Part shown: positions 1 to 11,817 of the stretch, in pieces
How the letters are laid out: each line of letters opens with the position of its first letter
Numbering within the stretch: position 1 is the first letter of the stretch
NCBI GenBank assembly: GCA_001792895.1
Contig: MARA01000021.1
Location: 186,001-250,000 of the forward strand
Source: Lentinus brumalis
Lineage: Eukaryota; Basidiomycota; Agaricomycetes; Polyporales; Polyporaceae
Direction of reading: 5' to 3'
DNA: 64,000 nt
Translations under genes and position numbers: made by a program
The notes under the pieces: model-generated
Told to the model about the DNA's origin: nothing
Database searches by the model: none
Seen by the model: the letters and a program-made list of their open reading frames with translations, nothing else

Positions 1-17
1 GCGGGATTTGAGCAGGA

Positions 18-25
18 TATAAAAG
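18..25 (+). promoter_or_regulatory. TATA box upstream of QNG1 copy 1
   Basis: A consensus TATAAAAG lies about 250 nt before the chosen start codon of the first queuosine-salvage gene. It sits just outside the duplicated block, which begins near position 45, so the second gene copy does not have it. Assigning it to this gene is inference from position. Confidence 0.45.
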
Positions 26-44
26 CGAGCTCTCACCACAAAAA

Positions 45-2162
45 ATGACAGTCACAGTGCTCGGAGGTTAGCTGAGGTTAGAGACAAGAGTGAAGCGCCC
101 AGCGGAACAGTCTGCGTTGACTTTCGATCACTTTTTCTTCGTTGTCGCCACGATGGTTTCATTTCGGACTCATTTCTTCCTCGCCTATTTGCTGTACTCC
201 TTGTCCTCGACTTCACGAACACCCGCAAAGGATCACACACGCCTCATCGAAAGGAAGCCAGTGGGACTCTATGACCATCAAGATCGCCGCGACATCCGCT
301 AGAGAACCGCAGACGGATGTCCATTCAAACCCAGAGCGTGATGTCGAGACAAACGGCGCAGTAGCGCGCCCAGTCTACGAGGAGGGCATTAATCCGGCGC
401 TGGAGACCTCAGAATGGGTCGTGAAGGTGAGTTTTCACGTTCCTTGCTAGTTCTCGCAGCCCCTTAATGCTCTTGTTGTTCGCTCGCAGGCAATCGGACT
501 TGCGCTACCACACGAAGATGGCATACGATCTGCAGCGAAATACGTACGAGCCTACCGATGCAGGAAGCGCAACTCAAAGCTAACGCCTGTCTGTAGATTC
601 ATGCCCAAATGCAGCGCGAGTCCTACACCCCGCGGACGTGGCGAACCCACCCCCTCCATATCTGTCCAGCCGAGCCCTTCTCCTGGGAGGCCCCGTCTAC
701 GCACGCGTGCCTGAACTGGATCTTCCTGATCTCCTCCCTCAACTTCAGCTTCTGGTCAGAGCTGGAGGGACAGCCTGGGCGGTACGGTGTGGAATGGCGC
801 GAGGGCTGGGACTCAGACCGAACAGTCGTCCATACAGGATACTGGTCGTTAGTCGCTGCAGTGAATCGAGGTGAGTACGCATTTCAACTCTCCAATAACG
901 TGTGTCTCTTGTCTAGACGGTCTGGTCCAAAATATATGCATCGACGTTATACGCATGCAGTGCCGCGGACTTCTGTGTTGTCTTTGACACACGATCCTGG
1001 GCTCTGTGATGTCTGTGGGCCACGGCCATGTCACAGGGATAAGACCTTCGGTGGAAAGAGGCTGTGGCGTCAGCGCTATACGCGTGCAGAGCTCTCTCTC
1101 GCTACTCTATATCCTTCGCTGTCTTTCTGTTCCCTCATCGTAATAAGACGCTTACTGTCGTTCGTACAGCAATCGAACATGGTATTCCTATCACGGACCC
1201 CACCTTCTATGCCGACGAGACACGCTGTCCAGACTCTCTCATCGAGCACATCTTCCGTCCTGCCGCCCAATCAGCCGAATGCATCCCATTGCTGCATGAG
1301 CGCATACGCGTTCTACGCGAGGTTGGCTCAGTCTTGTGTTCGGTATGTTCATTGACGACTTCTCTCGTCCGTACAGGGTTCTCATCCCCTGCGCAGCACT
1401 ACGGCGGGTCTTTCTACGGCTTTATCGAGGCTTTCCGCCGACGATACGACTCCCGAGGATCGGCCTTGCAACTAGTCGAGATGGTCGCAGACGCATTCCC
1501 GTCGTTTCGCGACGAGCACACCTACAACGGACAACGAGGTGTGTCCTGCCGCGCGTCCGTCGAAGGCGCCGTGCTGATCGTCCTGTCTTGCAGTGTACAT
1601 CTGGAAGCGCACACAGATCCTTGTCGCTGAGACCTGGGCCGCCTTCTACCCCGAGGACTCCTCGCAGCCCCACCCCCTCTTCCCAGTGGGCGCACGCATA
1701 CAAGAGCTGACCATGTTCGCCGACTACCGCGTGCCCCAGATCCTCCACCACCTCCGCATCCTCTCGTATCCCCCGCCCCTCGTCAAGCTCCTCAACGCGC
1801 GGACGCCGCTCGCCTCAGGGAGCCCCGAGGAGCTGAGCATCCGCGCGGCGAGCATCGTCGCCGTCGAGCGCGTCCGGCGCGAGATCATCAGGATCATCGC
1901 CGACGAACGGCGGGCTGCGGACGGGAGCTCCGATGGCGAGGACGAGGCTGACGGTGATGACACCGTCAGCAGCGTCGTGATCGACTTTTACCTGTGGGAC
2001 CTCGCGAAGCGCGTCGAAGGCCGACCGGGAGGCGTCGAGGGAGTACAGTCGGCGGGCATGCTGCCCATACACCGGACGCGTTCGATATGGTACTGAGTCG
2101 GGCGCACTCAGGGACCCTTGCTGTCTCATCGTCGTCTTGGCGGCGACTTGGCAAGCTGTCCG
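45..2162 (+). repeat. Segmental duplication, copy 1
   Basis: This block is repeated in direct orientation at 11818-13746. The match covers the 5' leader, all exons and a short 3' flank of a queuosine-salvage gene, and ends at the shared TGTCCG. The exons are nearly identical by eye; the third intron is not alignable and differs in length (299 against 115 nt). Confidence 0.9.
271..2096 (+). CDS. QNG1: Queuosine 5'-phosphate N-glycosylase/hydrolase (DUF2419, queuosine salvage), intact copy
   Basis: Exons 271-426, 490-543, 597-870, 1170-1342, 1397-1538 and 1594-2096 join in phase to give about 433 residues. The C-terminal half has family hallmarks: LVAETW after the last splice, MFADYRVPQ near residue 307, IDFYLWDLAK, and the terminal HRTRSIWY. 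The middle exons carry SLNFSFW, HTGYWSL and an NRA-x-GIPITDP stretch, also typical. The family releases queuine from queuosine 5'-phosphate so that it can be reinserted into GUN-anticodon tRNAs; that is family knowledge. The chosen ATG opens exon 1 and gives an open exon ending at a GTGAGT donor. The 54-nt fourth intron was set where the conserved GGSF block resumes; without splicing, 18 unsupported residues would intervene. A frameshifted duplicate lies 11.8 kb downstream. Confidence 0.85.
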
Positions 2163-5100
2163 CCCTCGCTCCCCCAGCGCGCCGTTGCCACCCGCGGCCG
2201 CGGCAGTGTAGTAGACAGACGAATATATTTGTTCGCGGCGGATCAGCGATGTCCGCTAGCGGTGGATCTCGGGTGACGGCGCTCGAGCGCAGGACCCGCC
2301 GATAAAAACGTCAGAAAGGGCGGTTTGGGGAGCGTATAGAACAGTAAGAGTTGCGCACATTATGGTGTGCCCTCTGGATGTGGGCTCGCGCAGGGTGGGC
2401 TTCTGCTGGCTCAATATTCAGTATACCTAGTACATGCTAGCTACGAGCAGAAATACACGATTGCCCCCCAGAGCTCCCGCCCGCAATCTGCTTCGAAAAC
2501 GCTCTCTGCGGATGGTTAGACACGGGCGCTTATGGGCGGACTCAATGCGATCTCGTCGCGTCGCGCGTCTTGCCTCCTGCCATCACCACCGTCTCTGTCC
2601 CTCTTGCCCGCAAAGCTCATACGCCGTCCTCTGCTTCCGAACGCTGTACTATCGTGAGACTGCGCTTGGAGGCCGACACAGAAGCACAAGCACTCGGAAT
2701 TCCCACCTCCCGCGCCGAAACTCGCACCTCGAGTCTTGACGGCCTCCCGGCCTGGGAACACGGAAACCACACCAGGAGAGCGCGTTTCTCCCGGCCTATG
2801 GGCTGCAAAGCTAGTCGGTGAGTGCCCATCGGATCGCAGTCAGGCAATAGGCAGCGCGTACCGTGATCCATCTAGCAGGCAGGCAGTGTCTCGCCCGCCG
2901 GCTGAGGAGTGAATCGCCGCAGTATGTGCAAGTGGAAGCCATGTTTGCGGCGAGCTTCAGACACATCGAAGCAGCCCGACTGATCTTGAAGGTCTCCTGG
3001 TTGTATGCACAGGTGAGTAGCCGTGACACGCTGGGAAAGTGGCTGAACACACCATTCTAGCGGAAACGCACCATATTGCATGTGTCTGTCCTGCTCGAGT
3101 CCGAGGCCGGCGAGACTCTGTCTTACATCACTAAATCATGCGCACGTCTGACAGTACGCTACCGTACGTATATACCACTATCATACATGTATCATACGTT
3201 CTGAGTACACCATGCATATATCACTCAATATGCAATGATCGTACACCGGGGGACGTTCGATAGCACATTGTCATACCGACCCTAGCGTGCTATCATACAG
3301 GTGCGATGTCCGATAGCACATCCTACCGAATACTGAAGATTATGTCGCTCACGCCCTCAAGGCCTCATCATTCGAATATTGTGCAACTTCTTATACGTCC
3401 TACTGAGCTACTACATGAGAGGATCCTGAACGACTATAGTAACCTGACATTAGACACACAGCCGGGCGGGTAAATTTAGCGCAAGCAGCGGGGAAGATGG
3501 GGACGTGCGAGGGAATAGCGTCGGAGAAGCAGGTGAAACACACAACGGAGGCTCGTGCAGACGCAGATGGGCAACTTGAATACTTACTGGGGGTATAGAG
3601 GATGCAGACAGACAGACATAAGACTCACCGTGACGTGGCACAAGCATATGGGAGAAGAGCGCGGTCGATATATGCGCATATAGTCATGAACAACGAAACT
3701 TACGCACCTGGTTTGCAACCCTGCCTACTTACTTACCCTCGGTCGTATTGCAGCCTATAAGGTATAGTAGGTTACTCATCAGCGAAGCGCATTTATGCGC
3801 ACATCATGGGTACCGGATGAAGATACACGTACGTTAGAGCGCCCTTCGTAGTCGTCATGGAGGGACCGCAGCGTCCGAGACTCCGAGACCGGCGAGACGG
3901 GTCCGATTCGAGGCCAAGGCATGGTATAGGAGCACAGCAGAGCCAGCAGGCCGTCAAGTAGAGAGGCACGATGATGCAGGACAGCCCCGAATGTGATAGT
4001 GGTGGTTAGAGGACAAGAAGCGAGGGTGAGTGACAACAGCGCGAACGCGGTTTATGTACGTAGCGCGCAACCAGAGATGCGACGCGTGACGTCATCGCTG
4101 TTGCCGCATCCCTCTGACAGTGACTTTGACCTTTCCCTCCCCGTTCAGGACCATCCTGCCTCGGACCTCCGTATCCTCGCGCGCCCTCTCTTGCTACGCA
4201 ACATAATTGGCATTCCCTCAAAGACGATACCGACCCTGGTCCTAGTGAAGACGAGCATGACCTGGAGGAGATGTTGGGGAGGTCACGGAGGAGCTCGATG
4301 TCGAGATGATTGGGGCGGAACAGGAGTCGGAGTCCATTGAGGTAAGCGCAAATGTGGAGAATGATGAGGATTACTACCGCGACGGCGTGTACAAGGCAGA
4401 GGGATAAGCTTGGAGGAGATCTTTCCATTCAGACCGTCTCATAGGGGGTACTGCAGCCGTGCACACAGCAAGTTGAACAACACAGTGTGCCTCAAGTATA
4501 GCCAATCATACCGTGCTGGCAACCTCGCGGCTCACTTCCGACTTGTCAAGCAGGTCTACGTCGCACTAGCATTCATGTATCGGCACGCTATGTGCTATCG
4601 CACAGCTGTCGTACGTCGTAGCACCAGAAATTGGATGATCTTACTCGGCGCTTGCAGACCGGGTACGATCATGCACCGCCATACAGCTCGGGCGTGCTAT
4701 CACTGGCTGTCGTCCTCAAAATCCCACGACAGCACGCTCTCGGACTAACCTCGATTTTGCGATGTAGGTGGGTCGGACAACCGGTAAGCACGACCTTGAG
4801 ACACTAATCCGCGGGTGCATACCTTCGAGCCTCTCTCTCGGCCTCTCCTCGCATGCCAGTAAGTAGATCTAGTAGAACATCGGTCAGTTCAATCTAATCA
4901 GCACCCGAAACGACCGAGCATACTCACAGGTAGGTCTATTCGGCAACAAGAGAGCTCAGTCGATGTGCGGGCCCGCGTGTGCGGCTGGCCAATACGGGCA
5001 CGGCACGCGGCAGGATGTCTATGCGGCTAGGTCGTTCCGGAACGCTCACGCGCGTCGCAAGCAGCGAGAAGGTAGCTTTCTCGCCACGGCATCCGATAGC

Positions 5101-7220
5101 TGCTGGTACCGTCGCCGGGATGCGACGAAGAGGTTGAAAGTATCTGCCACAACGTGCATCCTGCGGCCATGTCGAACTGTTGCCTCAACAGCTTCTGACG
5201 ATGGTGGGCATGCATGGTGTGCAGAGGGTGAGGGGCGACGTGCGCAGGTTGCGAGGTATGTAGCGTGAGATTGCATCGCGTGCTGATCACGGTAGCTCGC
5301 CGACGTCTCGGGCATATACGAGAGGCACTATCGCACGAAGCTCACCTTTGCTCACAGCGAACATCGACTCTCCTCCTACTGGATATGTACGTGTCGGGGC
5401 TCGGAGGTTTGGAGAGTGTTGGACGGCCACAGGTTGCCGAGAACGGAGAGGCTCCTAGTAAGTAGTGGCGAGGCAGCGGCGAGGGTTGGCGGATGTCGTG
5501 GCCGGGGGATGGGGAATGGGGAGTCGGGAGTCAGGACAGGGCACTGAGCGTGTCGACAGCAGACTCGGGAAGTAGGTATTGTTCAATTATCGAGCCGGCG
5601 GTGGCTCGCGCAGATTATACTTCGGGCAGGATCGACTGTGCTGGCCGTTTGGCCTTGAAGTGGCCGGCGCGTGGATTAGATCGTGGCTTCAAATTGCGCG
5701 GCGACCGGCCAGACACTGTAGGTCGTACGATGTGCCGTAATGTAGCATCAGCGGCAGGATAACAAACAAGGTCTGACCGCAATTTGTTGAACTCCGGCGC
5801 GTGCATCAACTCAGCCACAATTCGTGAGCGTGGGTTGTCTCAGACAGTCGTTATCCCCGTGATGACCGCGGTTCGGCTTGCCTGAGTATAGCCTTCGCTT
5901 CGTCTGCAGTCGGGCGGTTGGCCAGGCATGATGAATCAGACGATACTGCTGAGGTTCCTAACTTCTGAGCTCCTTGGAGTCAGTATGAGTGATGCTGTAA
6001 ATCAGTGAAGCTCACAGAAGCTCTGCATACAGTGTAGATGTCCCCATACGAGGAGAGAACGGAGGGCATCCCTGGAATGAGCCGCTTTGATCGGGCCTTG
6101 CAATGTCAGCCCCTCTACGCGCTCACTGCCGCTGAGGATGCTAAACGCAGTCGGGAGCCGAGGTTGCCAAGCTCATGACCTCATTCTGCACACATACGAC
6201 AGATGCGACCAGTCTGTGGCCTGGGAGACAGCTCATACGACATGCGTTCCCACCACCGCTGCCATAGCCTGGTCATCATGTCAAGCTCGAGCCTGTGCCA
6301 GATACATCTTGCAATGCAAGCACCATATCAGGGCTCGAGCGAAATGAACAAGAGTACATACAGATAAACGGTCCCAGTGCGGACAAACAGCCTCCGAGGA
6401 GCGGCCGCCAGCAATCCAAGACTCAAGTGGCGATATTGACCGCAGCGTAGAAGCCGGTTGCTAGTGCCATGAGCAGAGTACGGTCCAGCTATGGAGTGTT
6501 TCATGAGATACGAAGCCAGAACGTGAGAGCGAACTCCGGAAATGAGTCTGAATTGGGCGGCGCGCTCGGCGCTAGCACCACTACGCCTTGCACAGATCTG
6601 GATCTGGGCTGCCGCCCAGCTGCTCCTGCCATCGTATACGCCGACCACCTTCGAATTGCAGCCATAGGGCACTCACAGGTATGCGTATACTTCCATGGAA
6701 AGCTCTATAAACAAACCTGAGAGACCTATATTGAACCTACAGTCCTCAATTGGGTGGATGTGGCACCGGTCGGCAACTTCGTCCTCCTATCATGAACCTC
6801 GAGCTCTAAACTCTAATAGAGCTTAAGTACTCTTCTATTTCAGGCAATGGCATACTCTTGGTAAGCTCTGAATGTGATTTATTTGAGCGGGGAAAGCGGG
6901 GATACTCAGAAACAGCTGCAATGCGCTTTCCCATGTCATCCGCCGTTCAGGGCTCCCCAAAATTCCGCCGCAATTTCTACCGCTCCCCACTTGATGCGAC
7001 ATAGAGCGCCCAGATACCCGAGCGGCGCCCGAGCTGTTGCGAATGCTGAAACGCATTCCCAAGCCTCGAATTGCGTGTCCGTCGCACCTCGGTACCCACT
7101 AGTTTGCAATCCTGCCCCACTTCGCGCTGTCGCCCGCTGGGTGGTCTGCTACCCCGGGCTTGGCACGCCGCGTTCCGGAGACTTGTTGTGTCTGGGGAGC
7201 GAGTTTGTTTGGCTCCCAGA
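2163..7220. other. Gene-less stretch between the QNG1 duplicates, proximal part
   Basis: I see no exon chain with a recognisable protein. Small ORFs on both strands are unsupported. 2863-3010 gives a short open piece ending at a GTGAGT donor, too little to call. 3150-3340 is AT-rich with repeated CTATCATAC and CGATAGCACAT motifs. The rest looks like intergenic or decayed sequence. Confidence 0.5.
3150..3340. repeat. AT-rich stretch with short direct repeats
   Basis: CTATCATAC occurs near 3177 and 3290 and is echoed by TATCATAC near 3189. CGATAGCACAT occurs near 3258 and 3311. The local composition is richer in A and T than its surroundings. No ORF of substance crosses it. Function unknown. 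Confidence 0.5.
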
Positions 7221-9700
7221 CTGCCAGTACGTATAAGTACTGTGCTGTTCTCTCCTCTTCCACACTCATCCTCCTCCCTCCGAGCGGTCTCCTCCCTCCT
7301 CCCTCCATCCTACCATTCTCATCACAGCTACTACTCTCCTTTAAGCTCGCTGCTCCCGCTGCCTTGCACAACGTTTTTATTGTTGTCAACACTGTGAGTC
7401 TTCTATGACATTCCAGATGCCCGAGTTCTGCACTGACGACTCGAACACCGTAGGACACGCTCGCTCGCCGGGCATGCCGGCTATCTCTCGTCTTCTTGTA
7501 GGTCTGCGCATTCTATATTTCCGTTTTACTACTCATGATTTAGTGCACTATTTACTCTCTATAGAACGCGAGGTACGCGATCGCGCCCTCGTCTATGTGC
7601 AGGAGACTCGCCGTACCTTCTCAGGTCAGCCCGAAGGTATGTAGCTAGTCGCACTTTGCGCCATTCTGCCTACTTTGAATAGTACTTATGGACATCTCCC
7701 AGACTTTCCGGCTCAACAAGGCTTCTAGCTATGAACCTTGACGCCATTCTAGATGGTACGTCAAGTCCTGCAGGCTTCTTCGCTGTGTTGCACCTGATAC
7801 TCGTCTCTAGGACTGCTACCGGCCGTCGCGTGTGCACCGGGTACCCGTGGTCTCCTGACCTCGTCGCCGCAGGCAGCAAGTCGAGGGCTTCGCCGCTTGG
7901 AGGCACTCCAGCCGGCTCGCAATGTTGCCGGTCTGCGGAGACGACATACATGTAAGTTACGGCTAGTCGCCTCGACCGTGCCTTGTGATGATTGATATTG
8001 TTCACTCGCAGCAAAGACCGCGGCCTCTACACAGAATTGTCCTTCCAGGAACCAGGTACGTCAGTATCGTCTCATGTCCCTGCACAGCCAGACGAGACTG
8101 ACCGGTTCTCCCTTCCGAACGCAGTTCACAGTACGACTTGCTCCGGAGTTGCGCGGAATCGTGAACTCGGGGCGGTCGTCCATGGCTCTCGAGCGCATGG
8201 CACGCATGCAGAAGAGGTGCGTCGTATCGGGGTCGCCGGCGGATCGCAATCTCAAGTTGACCCAGGATAGGAACCGTTTGCCGGTGCCTCAAATCGATTC
8301 GCCACGCGCTCTGAGTGCATGCGCAGCGGACGACCACGCAGAGATCATATATCATAAACGGTACGTCAATCTTGAGATGCTGATGTTCGATAGAAGATCT
8401 GGTACTGACCTGTGCTAGTACTACGTCCTTCAGATAGTTACCGGCCGACAGCCTTGACCACCGGTGTCCCCAGCGGACTAGCCATACTTCCTGGAGCCCT
8501 AGTCGACGGCTGCTAGCACAGACGTTGTCACGAGCGGGTCGTTCAGCGTTCAGGTACGTCCTACAGGCCCCATGTTCCCGGCAGTCGTACGCATCAACCC
8601 CTTTGCGCAGGTCGTCCACTCATGGTGCTAGGAAACCGGCGGTGCTAGGAACCGGCTAGAAGGAACAAAGCTTTCTGTAAGTCCAGCTCGCTTCTACAAG
8701 CCTGAAGATTGCTCAGTTCTCGTCCTTGCCTAGCAAGCGCGTATGCGCCGTGCCGCCGCGAAGAAGCCACTCACGGTATTTGACGCTATGGACCGCCTCC
8801 CGTACGCTACCGGGCCGACGGCGAACATGAGCCTGCTGAGGAGGAGGTATGTTAGACTCAGCGCAAGTCATCGACTGGTACGTAGTTTACTGACTGGGCT
8901 CGCGCAGGATGCAGCCGGCGAATCGCGCTCTTGTATAGAGCCTCTTGGATGAGATGGCTTAGTGACCGCGTATCCCCGCCGCGGCGCTGTTCTGTTGCAA
9001 CTTGCGGTATAGTCCGTCCCTGCGAGTTTCCCGGTGTGTTCGAGGTACATCTGTGTCGCTCGTTATTGATGCCCGCCCGAGCCTCGACTCACATTCGATC
9101 CGATCTTCTACAGCCTGACTTGCCAGGTACAGGCAATCGAGACGCCTCTGAGCACCCCGAGGCTGACGCACTGCATTGCAGTAGCGATTCCCTGGGCTGT
9201 ACGTCCGCTCGACTGATGTTGTACGTTCAAGCGTGCTGGCCGTGCGTCGTCGTACGTCCGCGAACAGTGAAACGACGCTCGGCTCCCGTCGTGCGACCGT
9301 CCTGAATCCGTTCAGTTCGTTGGTCTGTAAGAATGCGGTGAGTCGGCACCTCCAAGTGCCGGGTGAGCTGATAAGTGTCGTCCAGGTCATGCCTTGAGGC
9401 AGGGCGAGGCCGGAAGAAGTGCCGTGGTTCGTTACTGGCCGCAGGACTTGTCTAGGAAGACAGCGGGACAGCGCAAGGTCACGGTGCGTCAGATTCGCGT
9501 CCACATACTACGAGAAACTTTACTCACCAGGGCTCAGGTCCGCAGTACAGCTTCTACCGCGGCGACTTGCCGCACATGGAGCACTCCCGACACACCTCGA
9601 GAAACACACAGGACAGGACGGGCGAGACCGGCGCATAATCGCCGCCGAGGGTGAGTACTGACATTCGCACTTTTGGTATGTACGACACCTATGCATTACT
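7221..9700 (+). other. Promoter-like start followed by splice-signal-rich, non-coding or decayed sequence
   Basis: GTATAAG at 7231-7237 is followed by about 100 nt of pyrimidine-rich sequence, the layout of many fungal core promoters and 5' UTRs. Downstream, GGTACGTC occurs near 7756, 8056, 8360 and 8553, each looking like a 5' splice site, with several TTGTAG or CGCAG acceptors between. Short ORFs (for example 7405-7644) do not join into a recognisable protein. It may be a spliced non-coding RNA locus or a gene relic. I cannot decide between them. Confidence 0.3.
7231..7240 (+). promoter_or_regulatory. Candidate TATA box with downstream CT-rich leader
   Basis: GTATAAGTAC is followed directly by TCTCCTCTTCC and CCTCCCTCC tracts up to about 7340. 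This spacing and composition resemble a fungal core promoter. No confirmed gene is attached to it. Confidence 0.3.
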
Positions 9701-9722
9701 ACCTACACACACTCACGACCTC

Positions 9723-9788
9723 TGCCCCGGGCCAGAGCAGCGTGCTCTGGTGGTTGCTCGCCCCAGAACACGCTGCTCGTGGCCGGGC
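9723..9788. repeat. Imperfect hairpin, arms of about 28 nt
   Basis: TGCCCCGGGCCAGAGCAGCG and the bases that follow pair with the stretch ending in CGTGGCCGGGCCA. The perfect core is GAGCAGCGTG at 9735-9744 with CACGCTGCTC at 9769-9778. A loop of about 10-12 nt separates the arms. No flanking direct repeat was seen. Confidence 0.6.
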
Positions 9789-10189
9789 CAGTCTTCGCCG
9801 TCGTCCCTGTTCCAGCCGGAATAGCGGACGCAGCCCGGCAGGCTGTATAAGTAACAACTGTCAGCGTCCTTCATTGTCCCCGCGGTGAGAGCGAACAGCG
9901 CAGCTCACCGAACGCGCCTCGCTTCCACAGGCTTCTCCCAGCATGACGGACACGAAGCGACCAGCGCACGCAGCCCTGCCGGCCGATTCTTCGAGCTCAG
10001 CGGTGTGTCGTCCTCGCGTCTGCCCCCCGCCGAGCTCGAATCCCGGCCGACCCAGGGCTCGCCCGTCGTCGCAAACTCGCTCATAACACTAGAGAACATC
10101 CCAAGTCAGTATCGATCAGCTGCGCTCGTGCCCGCGGACGCATTCACCAGTTCTCTCCTCGCTCCTCGCTCCTCGCACCCGGGCGACCC

Positions 10190-11100
10190 GCCCCGCCCGA
10201 CGTGCGGATTCTCCGAACCGTCAGACGGGCATCCGAACGCGCCGCGCACGGTCTTGAGGACCGTCGCGGCTCGCTGTAGGAGTTTCGCGGCGGTCCGGGG
10301 CGACGTCGAGGCGGGAGAGCGAGTTCGCTCCGAGACCCGGCTCTCGAGCCTAGTTTTCAAACCCGCTCGACGGGTGCCGCCAGACGTCGCATACGGTCTC
10401 TAGGACCGTGCCAACCCACCTCAATCGGTTCCACGTCGATCGGGGCGGGCTCGAGGCGGGGGAGCCGTCGCAGTGCGGAGTCGGGCCCAGAATGCAATGA
10501 ATCCGCGCATTCGAGCGGTTTTGAGACCGGCACAGGGCGGCGTGCGAGCGTGTGCGGTGGACGGGAAACGTTCAGTGCGCCCCGGGAGACGCAGTTTGAG
10601 GGCGGTCGGGGATCGTTTGCGCTCGATGTCGTCGCACGTTCGGGGCGACGGCGCGGGCTCTCAGAGCGGACTTTTTCGTAGCCAGCGGGCAGGCGCGAAG
10701 ACGCAGCGCACACGGTCTCGGGGACTGTGGCGACACGTCGGAGGTGCTTTTGAGGCGGTCCGAGGGGAGGCCGGTGCGGGAGAGCCGTCGTGGAGCGGGC
10801 ATGCCGAGGATGCAATGGAAACGCGCGTTTGAGCGATTCCGAGACCTGCGCGGAGCGCCGTGCGAGCGAGCGTGCTTGATGAGGAACCGTCGGTGCGTCC
10901 CGGGCCAGTTGGTTTGAGGGCGGTCGGGGCCTGTTTGGGGATATGGAGCGGGTCTGGTGCGGGAGAGCGAGCGAGCGAGCGTCGTGAGTCGTCAGGCGGC
11001 TCCTCGACGTCCGCCGTTGTGGAGGCGTCCGGGGTGTGCGACGTCAGTGGGTGAGGTCGTCGTCGCCGAGGACTGAGCGGGACAGGCCGGGGTCGAGTCT
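10190..11100. repeat. Degenerate GC-rich tandem repeat, period about 320 bp
   Basis: A unit starting with GAGGCGGGGGAGCCGTCG near 10455 recurs as GGTGCGGGAGAGCCGTCG near 10775. Both units then run through GATGCAATG or AATGCAATG, CGAGCG, GGCGTGCGAGCG, CCCGGG and TTTGAGGGCGGTCGGGG in the same order. The short module CGCACGGTCTTGAGGACCGT near 10245 also recurs near 10388 and 10708. Copies have diverged and spacing is irregular at the 5' end. No protein is recognised in any frame. Confidence 0.65.
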
Positions 11101-11817
11101 GTGCTCCTCACGAGCAACGAAAGCGCGCTTTGGATGTGATTCGCGACCTCCGCGGATGGCTCGTACGGTCCCGGGAGGTGCAGGCGTGTCCTGACGTAGT
11201 GTTGGGATGCGTCTGCAGCTCTGCGGGGCGGGGTACCTGCACAGTTCTGGATGGGCGCGCATGAGATCGAGGCTGGAGCGACGTACTGGTGTCCGAATCG
11301 CACGAGGCGTATATCTCCGGGTGCGGATAGTCTGTGGCACCACTGCGCGTGTATGCGCGACGAGATGGGGTCGGGGTGGGCGTGATTTGGCGCGAACACG
11401 ATGGGGCGAGCAGCATCTGGTCCGTCGCGGGAGAGCGCGAGGGATGCTCCGGGCGTTCAAGTAGGTTCTTGCTGTCGTGGACGTGACGCGTTGCGGTGGG
11501 AGGTGGCGGTCTGCGGGGCGGACGTACCTCGAGGGGAGTGCGCACAGCGAGCGACTTCCCGTGATCGGGCAGCGCTGGAGATTGGGCGTCCATGGGAGTG
11601 GTGAGACGGGAGCAGCAGCGGGGCAGCGGGGAACAGAGGCATCCGCGGTCTGACGCGATCGGAGGGTGGACGCAGGCTGACACAGAGACGCGACCGCGGG
11701 GGCGGGACAAGAGACGGGGAGCCGAGTGAGTTGGGCACAGACTGAGAGAGCGCGTCATCCGGGAGAGCGCGTCATCGGGGAGAGCGCGTGGACGTTGAGG
11801 ACGCGTCGTCGCGAGCG

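Larger units (their letters stand above)
9700..11817. other. GC-rich gene-less block
   Basis: Very GC-rich, with long overlapping ORFs on both strands (for example 11108-11758 minus and 9885-10403 plus) that look like products of composition: they are rich in Arg, Ser and Pro, have no splice-bounded exons and no recognisable domain. A degenerate tandem repeat occupies much of it. Short motifs such as GGGAGAGCGCGTCATC recur near 11761-11785. Confidence 0.5.
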